Part shown: positions 33,889 to 46,160 of the stretch, piece by piece
Layout of the letters: every line of letters starts with the position of its first letter
Numbering within the stretch: position 1 is the first letter of the stretch
Assembly: GCA_029582155.1 (NCBI GenBank)
Contig: CM055906.1
Location: 11,899,101-11,963,100, forward strand
DNA from: Panopea generosa
Lineage: Eukaryota; Mollusca; Bivalvia; Adapedonta; Hiatellidae
Length of the DNA stretch: 64,000 nt
Direction: 5' to 3'
Translations under genes and position numbers: made by a program
Notes under the pieces: generated by a model
Told to the model about the DNA's origin: nothing
The model's database searches: none
What the model saw: only the letters and a program-made list of their open reading frames with translations

Positions 33889-35374
33889 TTATATAGATTT
33901 GCCAACACACACACAGACAGCACATCACATCAAATAATATCCAAATAATGAAAAAGCTGTCCATTAATGCCATATTTTATTGGGCAACATCACCTTTACA
34001 CACACAAAACAATGAAATCCTGAACCTGTCGCTGACACATTAAAACAAAAAGAACATTACACAATACTTCACAATACAAATTGCAGTGTTTCACTATTAA
34101 CGCGGCTTTTTTAAATAAATAAAAACAATATCACAGATCTTACTTCGACATTCCGATCAATAAATACAAAACTTTGCAGTTTTATAATGATTGCCTGGAG
34201 TATATATAAATATACATGTACTATTTGGATGGATTCAAGTGTCTTTGTCGATGTCTAGAGAAGGAATGCTGTAGATTGTTAGTTTGGGGATAAGGGTATG
34301 TATGCAATGCTGGGTGTGGCCTAACTTGCATCACTCACTTGTCAGTCAATGTCACTCCTAAACTAATTACTAATTCACATCGCTCACTTGCCAATCTGTC
34401 ATTACCAAGCTAACTCAGTTCACATATATACAAAACAAAACAACATGTACAATAAACCAGTTTGGATTTACTATTCTGTACTATACAAGTAATTAATTGA
34501 TTTGCAATACAGTACAGTTAGGATGTACCTGTATGACTTTCATGTATAAATTTGATATAATTATAGGTTAAGACAGTGTTGTCTCCCTTGAACCATAAAA
34601 TGCTTGAACTATAAAAAATGAATAAGTAACACTGAGTGACATGTTTAAATCATGTATTTTGACATTCAAGGTAACACTTTACTTTACTGCCGATAATAAG
34701 AAAATAGAAATTCTACTTCTATAACCCATGTGGAATGTTTTAATTTTAAACATACTGTACATACAATAGTTCATTTAACGGAGCGCTAAGCTAACAGAGC
34801 TTTAAACAACTCAGCTCAGGTTATGTAAGTATTGTCAGAAGGTTAACCCTGAATACAATTATGTCCAGCGTTGCAAATGCCCGTGGGTGCTGTGAAATCT
34901 TCATTAATGAAGCAATATGTCAGATTGTATTTCGAAGAAGAAATAGACCACTGCAATATTTACATAACATTTACTCATTATAAAGATCTACCAATCGTCA
35001 CTATATGTTATTTTGGACTCACGATAACGGGCTTCGCTGTTTGTTAGTAATATAAGCGGGAAAAACAACACTCACGGCCATCTTGAATACGAATATTTTA
35101 TTTAGATAATGACGTCAGTGTTTAAAAAAAGATTTTATTAACCAATGGAGAGCGGGTGGAATATTAAGGGTGGGGTTAAAATATGAAATTGTTATATGTT
35201 AAGGGCGGGGAATATGAGACTTAACAATAAACAGAACCTAGATATAAAGCATTTGACAAGACACTACATAATGTTAGACATATTTAATAATAGCGTTAAA
35301 CATCAAATTCAGTTAAGTTTAAGCATAAAAATGGTTAAGTATATTTACCGCACGTTGTATGATTTAGATTTATT
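33889..35374. other. Unassigned sequence
   Basis: AT-rich. TGACGTCA, a CRE palindrome, occurs near 35109, and a minus-strand ATGGCC frame of about 20 codons lies just to its left at about 35015-35075. This could be a promoter but nothing confirms it. Confidence 0.4.
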
Positions 35375-35486
<112 letters not shown>

Positions 35487-36033
35487 GTGATCAAGCACAT
35501 TAATATAAATAAGGTGCACATTAATATAAATAAGGTTAAAAAAACATGCATTAATATGCATTGTTAATAAAGTAGACTAGTTGACCATTTATAATATATC
35601 AGATTTAAATTTTTTATCGTGTAAGTGTAAGACAAGTATTCATCCACAGTATACACAACTACAGTATAACAACTTATTTCCATCGGAGTTTAATGGTACC
35701 ATTATCAATATGCAAATCAAAATAACTTGAAATTCTGGAATTGTCTGTCGTGTTTAAATGAAAATGAAAATGAAAATGAAATATAGATATTTTGATAGTT
35801 AAACTATTGCATCAGGTCATCTGTAAATCCTATAATAATCTATCGTGTACTATATATTATATTCCCCTTTCTTTTGTATCATTTCTTTGTATATGAATGC
35901 TTGTACCTTTTGTTACTACATGTTGTATCGTTAAAATGTATAAATATGATTCGGAAAGGTAAACGTTCTATACACAGCATAGAATCTGCATGCACATAAT
36001 GTTGTATTTTTTATTCGTTTAACATCGTTATAA
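35487..36033. other. Unassigned sequence
   Basis: Contains a short GAAAAT repeat at 35758-35780. No gene was seen. Confidence 0.5.
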
Positions 36034-36150
36034 AGTTTTGTTACGTCTTGTAAATAGTGTCTAAATCTTACAATGTTTTGTTACGTCTTGTAAATAGTGT
36101 CTAAATCTTTAATGTTTTGTTACGCCGTGTAAATATTGTCTTAATCTTAC
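36034..36150. repeat. 40-bp tandem repeat, three copies
   Basis: GTTTTGTTACGTCTTGTAAA recurs with ATAGTGTCTAAATCTTACAA. The last unit has GCCGTG instead of GTCTTG. Confidence 0.9.
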
Positions 36151-36189
36151 AACGTGCGGTAAATACGCCACACCTGCGAAATCGCCAGG

Positions 36190-36470
36190 TTTTTATGAAA
36201 AATATATGTTCTCTGTATCGAGCGAAATAAACAATTATATGTTATTGATTTTGTTTTTATTTTCATTGTTATAGATGCAGCATATCTTTATCTTTGTAAG
36301 AATTGATTAAAACCATGGTTATTTACAATAAATATACTTTAAAAAGCCATTCAAACGCAGCCGGAATTAGTCAAAAACGGCGAAAAATCGTCAAAAAACG
36401 TCATAAAAATGTAAACTTTAAGACCAGATTTATTTTATTTTTTTCATATATTTTCTTGAAATATATGTCA
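36190..36470. repeat. Dispersed repeat copy
   Basis: Collinear with 24770-25050: CTCTGTATCGAGCGAAATAA, GATGCAGCATATC, ATTGATTAAAACCATGGTTA, CAAAAACGGCGAAAAATC. Class unknown. Confidence 0.6.
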
Positions 36471-36893
36471 AGGGCATTTCATAATTAATGGGATTAGGGC
36501 AGTTTAACATCATAATCACTGGTATACACGCCACATTTGCCTTTTCCCCATGGCCGGAAAAGTGACCGGATCGGCCGGAATTTGACCGGGTTTTAGTAGT
36601 ACCCTCAGCTACCACCATTGAGACGAGGTCTCTGATTGGTTGAAAAAAGTATAGGGTTGTTAAGGGCATATATTTTTATAGTAAACTTAATTCTGGTTGG
36701 ATGAAAATGTGAAACTGGCAAATGATCACAATAAAATATAAGTTTATTATGTTTGTGTCAATAAAAAATTAGAATTATTAATTAAATTCATTTTATCAAG
36801 GAAACTGCATGGAAAGTAAAATAGGTGAAATTTACTTTTTTTCATGCTGAAAGTGGGGGTACGCCCGCCGCCAATCTGCGCCGTTGGTTAATA

Positions 36894-38032
36894 CTTCTGG
36901 ATCTGGATCTGGATCTGGATCTGGATTAGTACGTTGTAGAGCCTCTCGGCATATGCACAACGGAAAGAAGGTCTGGGAAACACTGATTAGTCCCAATGAA
37001 AGACGGCCGATTTAAAGCCGTTGACTGTATTTGCGCACACAACACTTTCTTCCAGTTGGTTCCAGTCTATAATAGTTTTTGGAAAGTAAGAATTCTGGAA
37101 TGAGATGCTTTTGCACTGCACTAATTTAAAGCCTTTGCTGTTATTTAAAGAATGTTTTTCAACAATATTGTCTGATTTGCAGCCTAAGAATTTCCTGGCT
37201 TTAATTTGGCGCTTGCCGCGGACAGGGGTTAAATAGTCAAGACATTGCATAGCTGACACCAGCCCCTCGACCACCTTATAGAAAAAGGATAACCTCTGTG
37301 CTTTCCTTCGGTCTTGGAGGAGGGGTGGTAATTGTAGGTCGTTCATCATACGTGTGACGCTACCTGGGTCCCGTGACTTGTAGTCTCCTGTGATGAAGCG
37401 GACGGCTTGGCGCTGTACCTTCTCTAGTGTAAAGATGTCCTTTTGTTGGTAAGGATCCCAGACGATGGAACAGTATTCTAGGGTTGATCTTACTAGTGAC
37501 AGGTATGCCATTTTTCTGCATGATGGTGGACAGTGTCTTAGGTTCCTTCTTAGGAAGCCAATGGTCGAGTTTGCTTTTTTGGAGATCTTGGTGATGTGAG
37601 CGCTCCACTTAAGGTCTTCGGATATTGTCACTCCAAGATAGGGGTTTTCTGGTACTTGTTGTAGTATCGTTTTGTCTAGTTCATAGAAATGTGACGAGTT
37701 GCTGTTCATGCTCATCAAGTAGCATTTCTTTGCATTAAAACACATACCCCATGTATCTGCCCATGTCTCTAGTTGTTGTTGGTCCTGTTCGAGGGTGGTG
37801 TGATCTTCTCCCGAGTCCACGGATACTGCTTCCGATGTTTCTCCATCAACCACAACCTGCATTGTCCTATTAGTAAGGAAGTCTGTCAGACAGGCATTGA
37901 TATTTCCATCTACTCCATAGAGTTCCATCTTGTGAAGTAGCCTTCTGTGGGGGACTGTGTCGAATGCCTTGGAAAAGTCGAGGATGACCATGTCGATCTG
38001 TGCCTCTTTGTCCGAGTTTCGCAGAAGGTCGT
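36894..38032 (-). mobile_element. Non-LTR retrotransposon with RT lacking its catalytic motif
   Basis: The frame stops at 36987-36989 and runs to the assembly gap, so it is 5'-incomplete. It contains the palm motif A region (DMVILDFSKAFDTVPHRRLL) and downstream thumb-like sequence (RSTLEYCSIVWDPY). Between VSVDSG and EDHTTLEQ, where related elements carry the VPQG and F/YADD segments, about 40 residues are missing with the frame kept. The enzyme therefore cannot be active. The 3' UTR ends in a (GGATCT)n tract at 36896-36927, read as (AGATCC)n on the element's strand. CR1/Jockey-type affinity is likely. Confidence 0.85.
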
Positions 38033-38532
38033 NNNNNNNNNNNNNNNNNNNNNNNNNNNNNNNNNNNNNNNNNNNNNNNNNNNNNNNNNNNNNNNNNNNN
38101 NNNNNNNNNNNNNNNNNNNNNNNNNNNNNNNNNNNNNNNNNNNNNNNNNNNNNNNNNNNNNNNNNNNNNNNNNNNNNNNNNNNNNNNNNNNNNNNNNNNN
38201 NNNNNNNNNNNNNNNNNNNNNNNNNNNNNNNNNNNNNNNNNNNNNNNNNNNNNNNNNNNNNNNNNNNNNNNNNNNNNNNNNNNNNNNNNNNNNNNNNNNN
38301 NNNNNNNNNNNNNNNNNNNNNNNNNNNNNNNNNNNNNNNNNNNNNNNNNNNNNNNNNNNNNNNNNNNNNNNNNNNNNNNNNNNNNNNNNNNNNNNNNNNN
38401 NNNNNNNNNNNNNNNNNNNNNNNNNNNNNNNNNNNNNNNNNNNNNNNNNNNNNNNNNNNNNNNNNNNNNNNNNNNNNNNNNNNNNNNNNNNNNNNNNNNN
38501 NNNNNNNNNNNNNNNNNNNNNNNNNNNNNNNN
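38033..38532. other. Assembly gap of 500 N
   Basis: Exactly 500 undetermined bases, a typical placeholder for unknown length. Long frames crossing it are artefacts. Confidence 0.99.
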
Positions 38533-38845
38533 ACAGACGCATATAAAACTGCGCACATAGTACAACGGTTTGTTACAGTTCTTCAATACAGAACACAGAC
38601 GCTATAAAACTGCGTACATAGTACAACGGTTTGTTACAGTTCTTCAATACAGAACACAGACGCATAAAACTGCGTACATAGTACAACGGTTTGTTACAGT
38701 TCTTCAATACAGAACACAGACGCATAAAACTGCGTACATAGTACAACGGTTTGTTACAGTTCTTCAATACAGAACACAGACGCAATAAAACTGCGTACAC
38801 AGTACACGGTTTGTTACAGTTTTTCCATACAGAACACAGAGGCAT
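38533..38845. repeat. 60-bp tandem repeat beside the gap
   Basis: Just over five copies of a unit starting ACAGACGCATAAAACTGCGT and containing ACAACGGTTTGTTACAG. It starts at the gap edge, so the array probably caused the gap and may be larger. Confidence 0.95.
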
Positions 38846-38957
38846 ATAATACCATTATAACGTCGGATATATCAGGATCATCATCTGCCCTGTTCATTTA
38901 TCAACGAGGTATGAGATCCAACACCAGGTATAGACTATATTTTCTTACCTGTAGTTT

Positions 38958-40605
38958 GACGATATTACTTTCTAAATAATAAAGTTCTTAACTTAACTTT
39001 ATATTATTGATTTATTTGAAATATTTCGGCAGAACTTCGTAAAACTTTATTATTACTTTTTTTCCCGAAATATTTTGGCAAATCTTTATTATTATTCTGT
39101 TATTTTCAAAGACAATATTACTTTCTAAATAAGGTTTAAAACTTTATTATAATTTATTTATTTCGATATATTGAATCAGAACTTTATACTTATTTTTTTA
39201 TTTCGAAATAAGTCTAGAATTTTATTATATTTATAGAATCGAAATAAGTTTAGAACTATTTTACGAAATATTTTGGTAGAACTTTATAATTATTTTTTTA
39301 TGTTTCGATATAAATAAATAATAATTTAAGTTCTTATACTTTTTTATAAAGTATTAAAGTCATTGAAAATAGTACAATAAGAATAAAGTTCTGCAAAAAT
39401 ATTTGGTAAAAATAAATAATAATAAAGTTCTAAACTGATTTCGAATCAATAAATAATAATAAAGTTTAAACTAATTTCGAATCTAAACGTCTTAATCTTA
39501 TTTAGAAAGTATTGAAGTCTTTGAAAATAATACAATAAGAATAAATTTCAGCCTAAATAATTCAAGTTAATCAATACTAATATTAATACTAATAAATTTT
39601 TAAACTTATTTCGATATATTTCGAAATAAATAAATGATAATAAAGTTCGACCATATTATTTCCAATCAATAAATAATAGTAAAGTTCTAAACTTATTTCG
39701 AAATAAATAAATAAAAATAAAGTTCTAAAACTTATTTAGAAAATATCAAAGTCTTGGAAAATAAAGTTCTGCCATAAAATTAAGAATAAATTAGTAATAA
39801 TGAAGTTCTAAACTTATTTCGAAATAAATAATTAATAAAAAAGTTCTGCCAAAATATTTCGAAATAAATAAACAACAATAAAGCTCTAAACTTATTTCGA
39901 AATAAATAAATAAAAATAAAGTTCTAAAACTTATTTAGAAAATATCAAAGTCTTGGAAAATAAAGTTCTGCCACAAAATTAAGAATAAATTAGTAATAAT
40001 GAAGTTCTAAACTTATTTCGAAATAAATAATTAATAAAAAAGTTCTGCCAAAATATTTCGAAATAAATAAACAACAATAAAGCTCTAAACTTATTTCGAA
40101 ATAAATAAATAATAATAAAGTTCAAAAACTGGTTTAGAAAATATTAAAGTCTTTGAAAATATTACAATAAGAATAAAGTTCTGCCAAAATATTTAGAATC
40201 AATTAGTGATAATAAAGTTCTGAATTTATTTCGAAATAAATGAATAATAATAAAGTTCTGCTAAAATATTTCAAAATAAATGAATAACAATAAAGCTCTT
40301 AACTTATTTCGAAATAACTAGATGATAATAAAATTCTAAAGCTTATTTAGAAAGTGTTAAAATCTTCGAAAATAATACATTAAGACTAAAATTCTGCAGA
40401 AATATTTCGAATCAATAAATAATGATAAAGTTCAAAACTTATTTCGAAATACATCAGTGATAATAAACTTCTTAATCTTATTTAGAAAGTATTAATCTTT
40501 GAAAAAAAAAAATAAGAATAAAAAATCCTGCAGAAATATTTCGAAATTAATAAATAATAATAAATATATAAACATATTTCGAAATAAATAAATAATAAAC
40601 CAGAT
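38958..40605. repeat. AT-rich array with recurrent TTATTTCGAAATAA palindrome (left arm)
   Basis: Degenerate units of AATAAAGTTCTAAACTTATT and TCTGCCAAAATATTTCGAAA alternate. TTATTTCGAAATAA is its own reverse complement and occurs many times. A higher-order unit of 199 bp is repeated from 39721 and 39920. Confidence 0.9.
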
Positions 40606-40647
40606 TATACCATTAAGATTGATATTAACATTTTCTAAATTATTGCG

Positions 40648-40869
40648 CTAAATTTCTTTAAAGTATACTCTAACACCGTCGCTATAACGTTTTGTCCTAC
40701 GGTTAAATTTAGGACGAGGACAATCGAAATATTCATAACCTTCAATTTTCGCATTTGCTGATTGAGAAGTCCATGTTTCAGTTAACAGCAATATGTCATA
40801 ATCGGAAATAAAATTTATAAATTCACAATCGTTCAGTTTTGAGTTAATACCCTGCACATTCCATAGCAA
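40648..40869 (-). pseudogene. LINE endonuclease fragment (left arm)
   Basis: Reads MLWNVQGINSKLNDCEFINF, then DILLLTETWTS and YEYFDCPRPKFNRRTKR. This is the N-terminal part of the APE-type endonuclease/exonuclease/phosphatase domain of non-LTR retrotransposons, including the catalytic-type TETW motif. It ends at a stop after 73 codons and the rest of the element is absent. An identical copy lies at 54005-54226. Confidence 0.8.
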
Positions 40870-41623
40870 AAAAAGATAACTGTTTCTTTCTGATTCCTAT
40901 TGCACTGCACCGTCACGGACCGAATCTCCTCTAAACAACTAAAGAAACGAGGAATCGCAACTGACGCCGATCCCCAAAAAGTCAATATTTAATTAGCATA
41001 AACATATACATGTTCATCTCCATCATGATAGTACAATAATAATATATATTATAAGCCATAGTCTAACACATCCACAACGCACTCTTCACGTATAAAAATG
41101 TGTAAAGAAAATATTAAAATGTATATATATTTAAATCGTGCAATTTCTATAAACCCTTTCCCACTCGTTCTGATGGTTATGATGGTGACAATATCACGGT
41201 ACACCGGTTATTTCGTAACGCAATCGCCTGCATGATCCAGATTATTGTTTACATTGCGCTAAAATTAAAAATGTCCACTATTAATGACCCCCTCCCCCCT
41301 ATCCGGATCCAGGTGAATCCCGGGTTTGGGATGACGAAAGTTAGATGCGTTTATTGACGGAGAAATAGATATTGGTCAAAGACTATCGTTTCCCTTCCAG
41401 GTAACGAACGAAAGAACTTATTGTGCATCATAAATGCATTTATTCTTGGTTGAAGTTATGAAACTTTGTTAAGATTTTAATAGATATAGATCTAATTAAT
41501 TTACAGTAATCGCTATAGTCTGTGTTTAATTTTTGAAGGATAAAATATATTTCTCATATTGTTTAGCTTAAAATTTATAATGATAAGTATAAAATGCATT
41601 AATTAAACGTTCATAATTAGCAA
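40870..41623. other. Unassigned sequence of the left arm
   Basis: No gene or element was recognised. The mirrored stretch in the right arm is 53251-54004. Confidence 0.5.
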
Positions 41624-41695
41624 CATCATTATAGCTCAGTGGTAGAATATTCGCTTCACGCTCTGGCGCCCCGGGATCGATCCTGGGACTCAATC
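41624..41695 (+). pseudogene. tRNA-like sequence (left arm)
   Basis: TATAGCTCAGTGGTAGAATA resembles an A-box and D arm, and CCCGGGATCGATCCTGGG resembles a B-box and T arm. The acceptor stem does not pair and the T stem has a mismatch, so I call it a tRNA pseudogene or SINE head. Mirrored at 53179-53250. Confidence 0.55.
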
Positions 41696-41792
41696 AATTT
41701 TTTATTATTTTTTTTTATATAATCAAGAAATAACATTTTACAGTCTATTACAGAGGCATTCAGTTTAAGATATACACAGTTCATCAATAGTA

Positions 41793-43369
41793 TTGGCGGA
41801 TAATTTCGAGGACGTGATCTCTGGAAAGAACGAATCCATAAACTCTCAACTGTCTACCAGTGTGAAAAATAGTGTGCACGAAATCGGACACATATTGCGG
41901 GAGATTATAGAAACACTGGTGTTATTAGGTCAACAAAACATAGCAATCAGGGGCCACACAGAGGACAAAAGTAATTTTATGGCCAACCTTCAAAGTAAGG
42001 CAAAGAATGATGAAATTCTAGCCGACCATCTTGCCAACGTACATTAAAAAGCAAAGTATACGTCACCTGACGTATTATACAATTATGCGGCGACCAGTTA
42101 TTATCTGAAATAACGGATGAATGTAAACGCTCTGGTTGTTATGCTATAATAGCAGACGAGGCCACTGACAGCGCAACAAGGGGACAGCTATCTATTTGTG
42201 TTTGGTACGTTAAAAAAGTGGAGAATAAGGAGGTCCATGAACAATTTATTGGATTTTTGACATGTATATCAATTAAAGGAACTTACTTGGCGCAATTGAT
42301 TTTAACATATTTACAGGAGTGTGGCCTAGACATTCTCAAAATACGTGCGCAATGCTACAACGGAGCCTCAAATCCCATTGCTTGAACCTTTCACTAGTGC
42401 ATAGCTCAAAGATCCAGTGTGTACGCACGATGATGGCAACGGTTCAGGAAGTTGCTTTCGCCTTCGACTATTCGGCAAAGCGTCTATCTGCATTTATGTA
42501 TGAGCTAGCTACTAATGCAGTAACTAAGGAAACATGGATGGCCGAAGGAAGCTCAAAACACTTTGCGAGACCAGATGGATGAGCAGAGCGGACTCTCTAT
42601 CTACATTCAAAACATCATTCCGTGTAGTTGTCCATGGTTTAGAACATCTTCAAGAAGACGGGGACGTGAAGGCGGGACTGTACTTGAATGCCATTCTTCA
42701 ATTCCCGTTCATAGTTACACTAGTCGCTAGCGAATTAAGTTGGTCTGACCTCAATGTTACAAAAGGTACATCTCACACTATGTATGTCGTAATTATGGTA
42801 AAATGACAATATTTCATTCTGTAAATATGTTAAAAATCAGAATGATATCAGGATAAACTATTTATCTAATAGACCGTGTGATATGCGATATACCAGCATG
42901 CTTGTCACGTCCGACAGACCCGACTCTATCGCACCATACATGATACTAGTGACCGTTCACATGCACCGTTATTCAGTGAAACCATCTCACTGAATTTATG
43001 TTTTAAAAGTGACCGAATTATCCTTCTCAAAATTCCAACATGATCACATCGTCTCACTGTTTTCCCCATTTAATTCTATATAATATTTTATAAAAATGTA
43101 TGATTGATTGCTACTTAAATTATGCGCATAAAAATGTACATGCGCGTAATATGCTTTGTTTTTGTGTTGATATGCCGTTAATATCATACAACCATTGATT
43201 CTAGCTTCAAATACGTTTTACTCCAGGTCGACATGGATCTGATAGAGGTAGTACGTGAGACAAAGGTAGTCATGCAGATATTTCGCGACGAGCGGGCAGA
43301 CCAGCTTGTTTGGGATGCGATGTTCCAAGAGGCCACAGATATTGCATCCGAGTTCCGAGTACATTAATA
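41793..43369 (+). pseudogene. hAT-type transposase remnant (left arm)
   Basis: Collinear pieces in shifting frames match DUF4371/ZMYM1-like hAT transposases: REIIETLVLLGQQNIAIRGH (41793-42041), YAIIADEATDSATRGQLSIC (near 42140), RAQCYNGA (near 42345), SHCLNLSLVHSSKIQCVRTM, LKTLCETRWMSRADSLSTF (42560), and after a probable intron MDLIEVVRETKVVMQIFRDE (43231). At least three frameshifts and an internal deletion after CYNGA are visible. The C-terminal dimerisation domain is missing. The mirrored copy is at 51505-53081. Confidence 0.85.
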
Positions 43370-43734
43370 GACTGTGTTCATTTCAATTTCTCAATTGCCT
43401 AACAACCATGTATGATTATACAACCAAACAACTGTACATAATATAAAATCATATATGGTCAGTTAACGATAAGAATGTAAAAGATCCTATGATTTCCTTT
43501 AAAAAAAACTACTTGCTTGACTTGGTTTGTTGTTTATTTATTACATTTATAGCGAAATGCGTATATTGATTGCTTGTGTTTAAACAGCTACAAGTCTGTG
43601 TGTGTATTTATGTGTATTTATGTTTTATCACTGACGCATGTTCATCAGAAATAACAGCAAATAAAGAAATACTTTTGAAATCTGAAAATATTAATATCTA
43701 ATAAAACTATTCATATTGTTGAATGTTTGTTTGC

Positions 43735-44018
43735 ATTGAGTTTAACGACGTTTTTCAACACTTGTTCAGTTTTATACGGCAGTCAGTTAACCTAACCATG
43801 TTTCCAGGGTTTTCTAACCAGTACTCCACACATTTTCTCTGCAAGTAACTGACAACTTTCTCACATGAGTCAAAGTGAGAAACGAATGGCGCGGGACACA
43901 ATGTCTTTTGTCAAATCGTTACAAATAAATGTAGCAGGACCTGGGCTCGAACCCATGCGGGAACAACCCCATTTGACCGACAGACCTGAACACTATCCAC
44001 TGCGCCACGGGGGCCCGG
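43735..44018 (-). repeat. SINE family D, full length (left arm)
   Basis: The minus-strand head CCCGTGGCGCAGTGGATAG plus GCATGGGTTCGAGCCCAGG shows both tRNA promoter boxes. The tail ends AACAAGTGTTGAAAAACG. Confidence 0.85.
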
Positions 44019-44154
44019 TGTACCAGTATTGAACAGTGTGCATTAGTGTGTATATCGGTTTCATGAAAACAATACACACCTGTACCTGTATTGAACTGTG
44101 TACATTTATTTCATGAAACCGCTTTAAATTCAAATGATCACAAAATAATGAAAA

Positions 44155-44353
44155 CCAATCAATCAATCAATCAATATATCAATCAATATATCAATCAATA
44201 TATCAATCAATCAATCAATCAGTAAATCAATATATAAATCAAGCAATAATTAATTAAGCCAATAATTCAATAAGTAAAAAAAAAATAAATAAATAAATAA
44301 AAAATAAATAAATAAACGAACGAACGAACGAACGAACGAACGAATGAATGAAT
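44155..44353. repeat. AATC, AAAT, CGAA and AATG microsatellites (left arm)
   Basis: A compound tract with seven CGAA units. The right-arm counterpart has nine. Confidence 0.95.
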
Positions 44354-44354
44354 G

Positions 44355-44620
44355 AATTTCATTCTTTAATTTAGCGTCGTTTTTGCAACAGTATGTCAGT
44401 CGTGTTATTGCGGTCAGTTAACCTAAGCGGGTTCCTATGTCTCTTACCGGCACATAGCTGTTCTTTTACAAGTAACTGACTGCTGCATCACCTGATATGA
44501 AGAAATGGAGGACGAATTACTTATAGATACAGTGTCGTAGCTCAAATCGTCACGAAGAACAAGATGCTCACCGCTTTGGGTGAACACCAAACGCCGGATC
44601 TGAAGTTGTGCGAGCTGACT
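44355..44620 (-). repeat. SINE family D, second copy (left arm)
   Basis: GCGTCGTTTTTGCAACAG, GGTCAGTTAACCTAAGCGGG and AAGTAACTGACTGCTGCATC match the 43735-44018 SINE in the same orientation. The head is diverged. Confidence 0.75.
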
Positions 44621-45237
44621 AAAATATTGCGCTCTCCATTATACATGTAGTATAGAGTCGTTAACGAACCACGCAAGTGTACAAGAAGTGAATGTATTGT
44701 ATGAAATGACTCTGATGGCGCTTAGATACTTGCAAATTCATTGTTAAATTTCAAGCTTAATTGGAGGATTCCCTGTATAGCATACATCATTGTAGTGAGG
44801 GTTTGATAAGGTAGACTGAAGTTAGTTAATATTCGTCTTTTGTCTTTCGGTATCTAACTGGAATCTTAATTTATCATCCTCCAATATTGCAGGGTTACAT
44901 ACTTAAATATCAAAAGACGAAAAACGAATATCAAACTTACTTTCAACGGTAGTCTAATAAATTGAACGTATTCTCGAGTTCCGAATCAGTACTAACTTTA
45001 GTGTGTGTTGTGCCGTAAAACATAAATGAAATTATATTGCTAGTAGCTCACAACTTCCCCTCACGATACTTGTAGAAGAAGGCGAATGAAATTTCGACAC
45101 AATGTCGACCATTTAAGTTGATCGAAGCACTTTGGTTTCTCTTAAGGTGATATCACTAAATAGAAGCAGTAAGTGAACCAGTGGTTTGAGAATGACATCT
45201 TTGTAGTCGAACCAGAGGTGCATAGTTCGATCATTCT

Positions 45238-46160
45238 ATAGTCAAACTATATACAAATTATATACAAACTATTGACACCATGGTCGCTGGTTGAACTATA
45301 TACAAACTATACACAAACTATATACAATCTATATAAAAACTATATACAAACTAAATACAAACTATATACAAACTATAGACACCATGGTCGCTGATTGAAC
45401 TATATACAAAATATAGACACCATAGTCGTTGGTTGGACTATAAACAAACTATAGACACCATGGTCGCTGGTTGGACTATATACAAAATATAGACATCACG
45501 GTCGCTGCTTGGACTATGTACAAACTATAGACACCACGGTCGCTGGTTGAACTATATACAAAATATAGACACCAAGGTCGCTGCTTGGACTATGTACAAA
45601 CTATAGACACCACGGTCGCTGGTTGAACTATAGACAAAATATAGACACCAAGGTCGCTGCTTGGACTATGTACAAACTATAGACACCACGGTCGCTGGTT
45701 GAACTATATACAAAATATAGACACCAAGGTCGCTGCTTGGACTATGTACAAACTATAGACACCACGGTCGCTGGTTGAACTATAGACAAACTATAGACAC
45801 CACGGTCGCTGGTTGAACTATAGACACACTATAAACACCATGGTGGCTGGTTGAACTATATACAAACTAAGGACACTTATGGGCGCAGGTTGGACTATAG
45901 ACAAACTATAAACACCATCGTCGCTGCTTGAACTATAGACAAACTATAGACACCACGGTCGCTGGTTGAACTATAGACACACTATAAACACCATGGTGGC
46001 TGGTTGAACTATATACAAACTAAGGACACTATGGGCGCAGGTTGGACTATAGACAAACTATAAACACCATGGTCGCTGCTCGAACTATATACAAACTATA
46101 GACACCATGGTCGCTGCTTGAACTATATATAAACTATAGACACCATGGTCGCTGCTTGAA
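45238..46160. repeat. 38-bp satellite (left arm)
   Basis: About 24 units of GAACTATATACAAACTATAG followed by ACACCATGGTCGCTGGTT, with variant units (GGACACTATGGGCGCAGG) recurring in order. Confidence 0.95.

Noticed and set aside
37870-38607. Several 190-240-codon frames around 38.0-38.6 kb
   Set aside because: They run through 500 undetermined bases and are artefacts, except for the minus-strand RT frame up to 38032.
41624-41695. Functional tRNA gene
   Set aside because: Box A and B are present but the acceptor arms do not pair and the T stem is imperfect.
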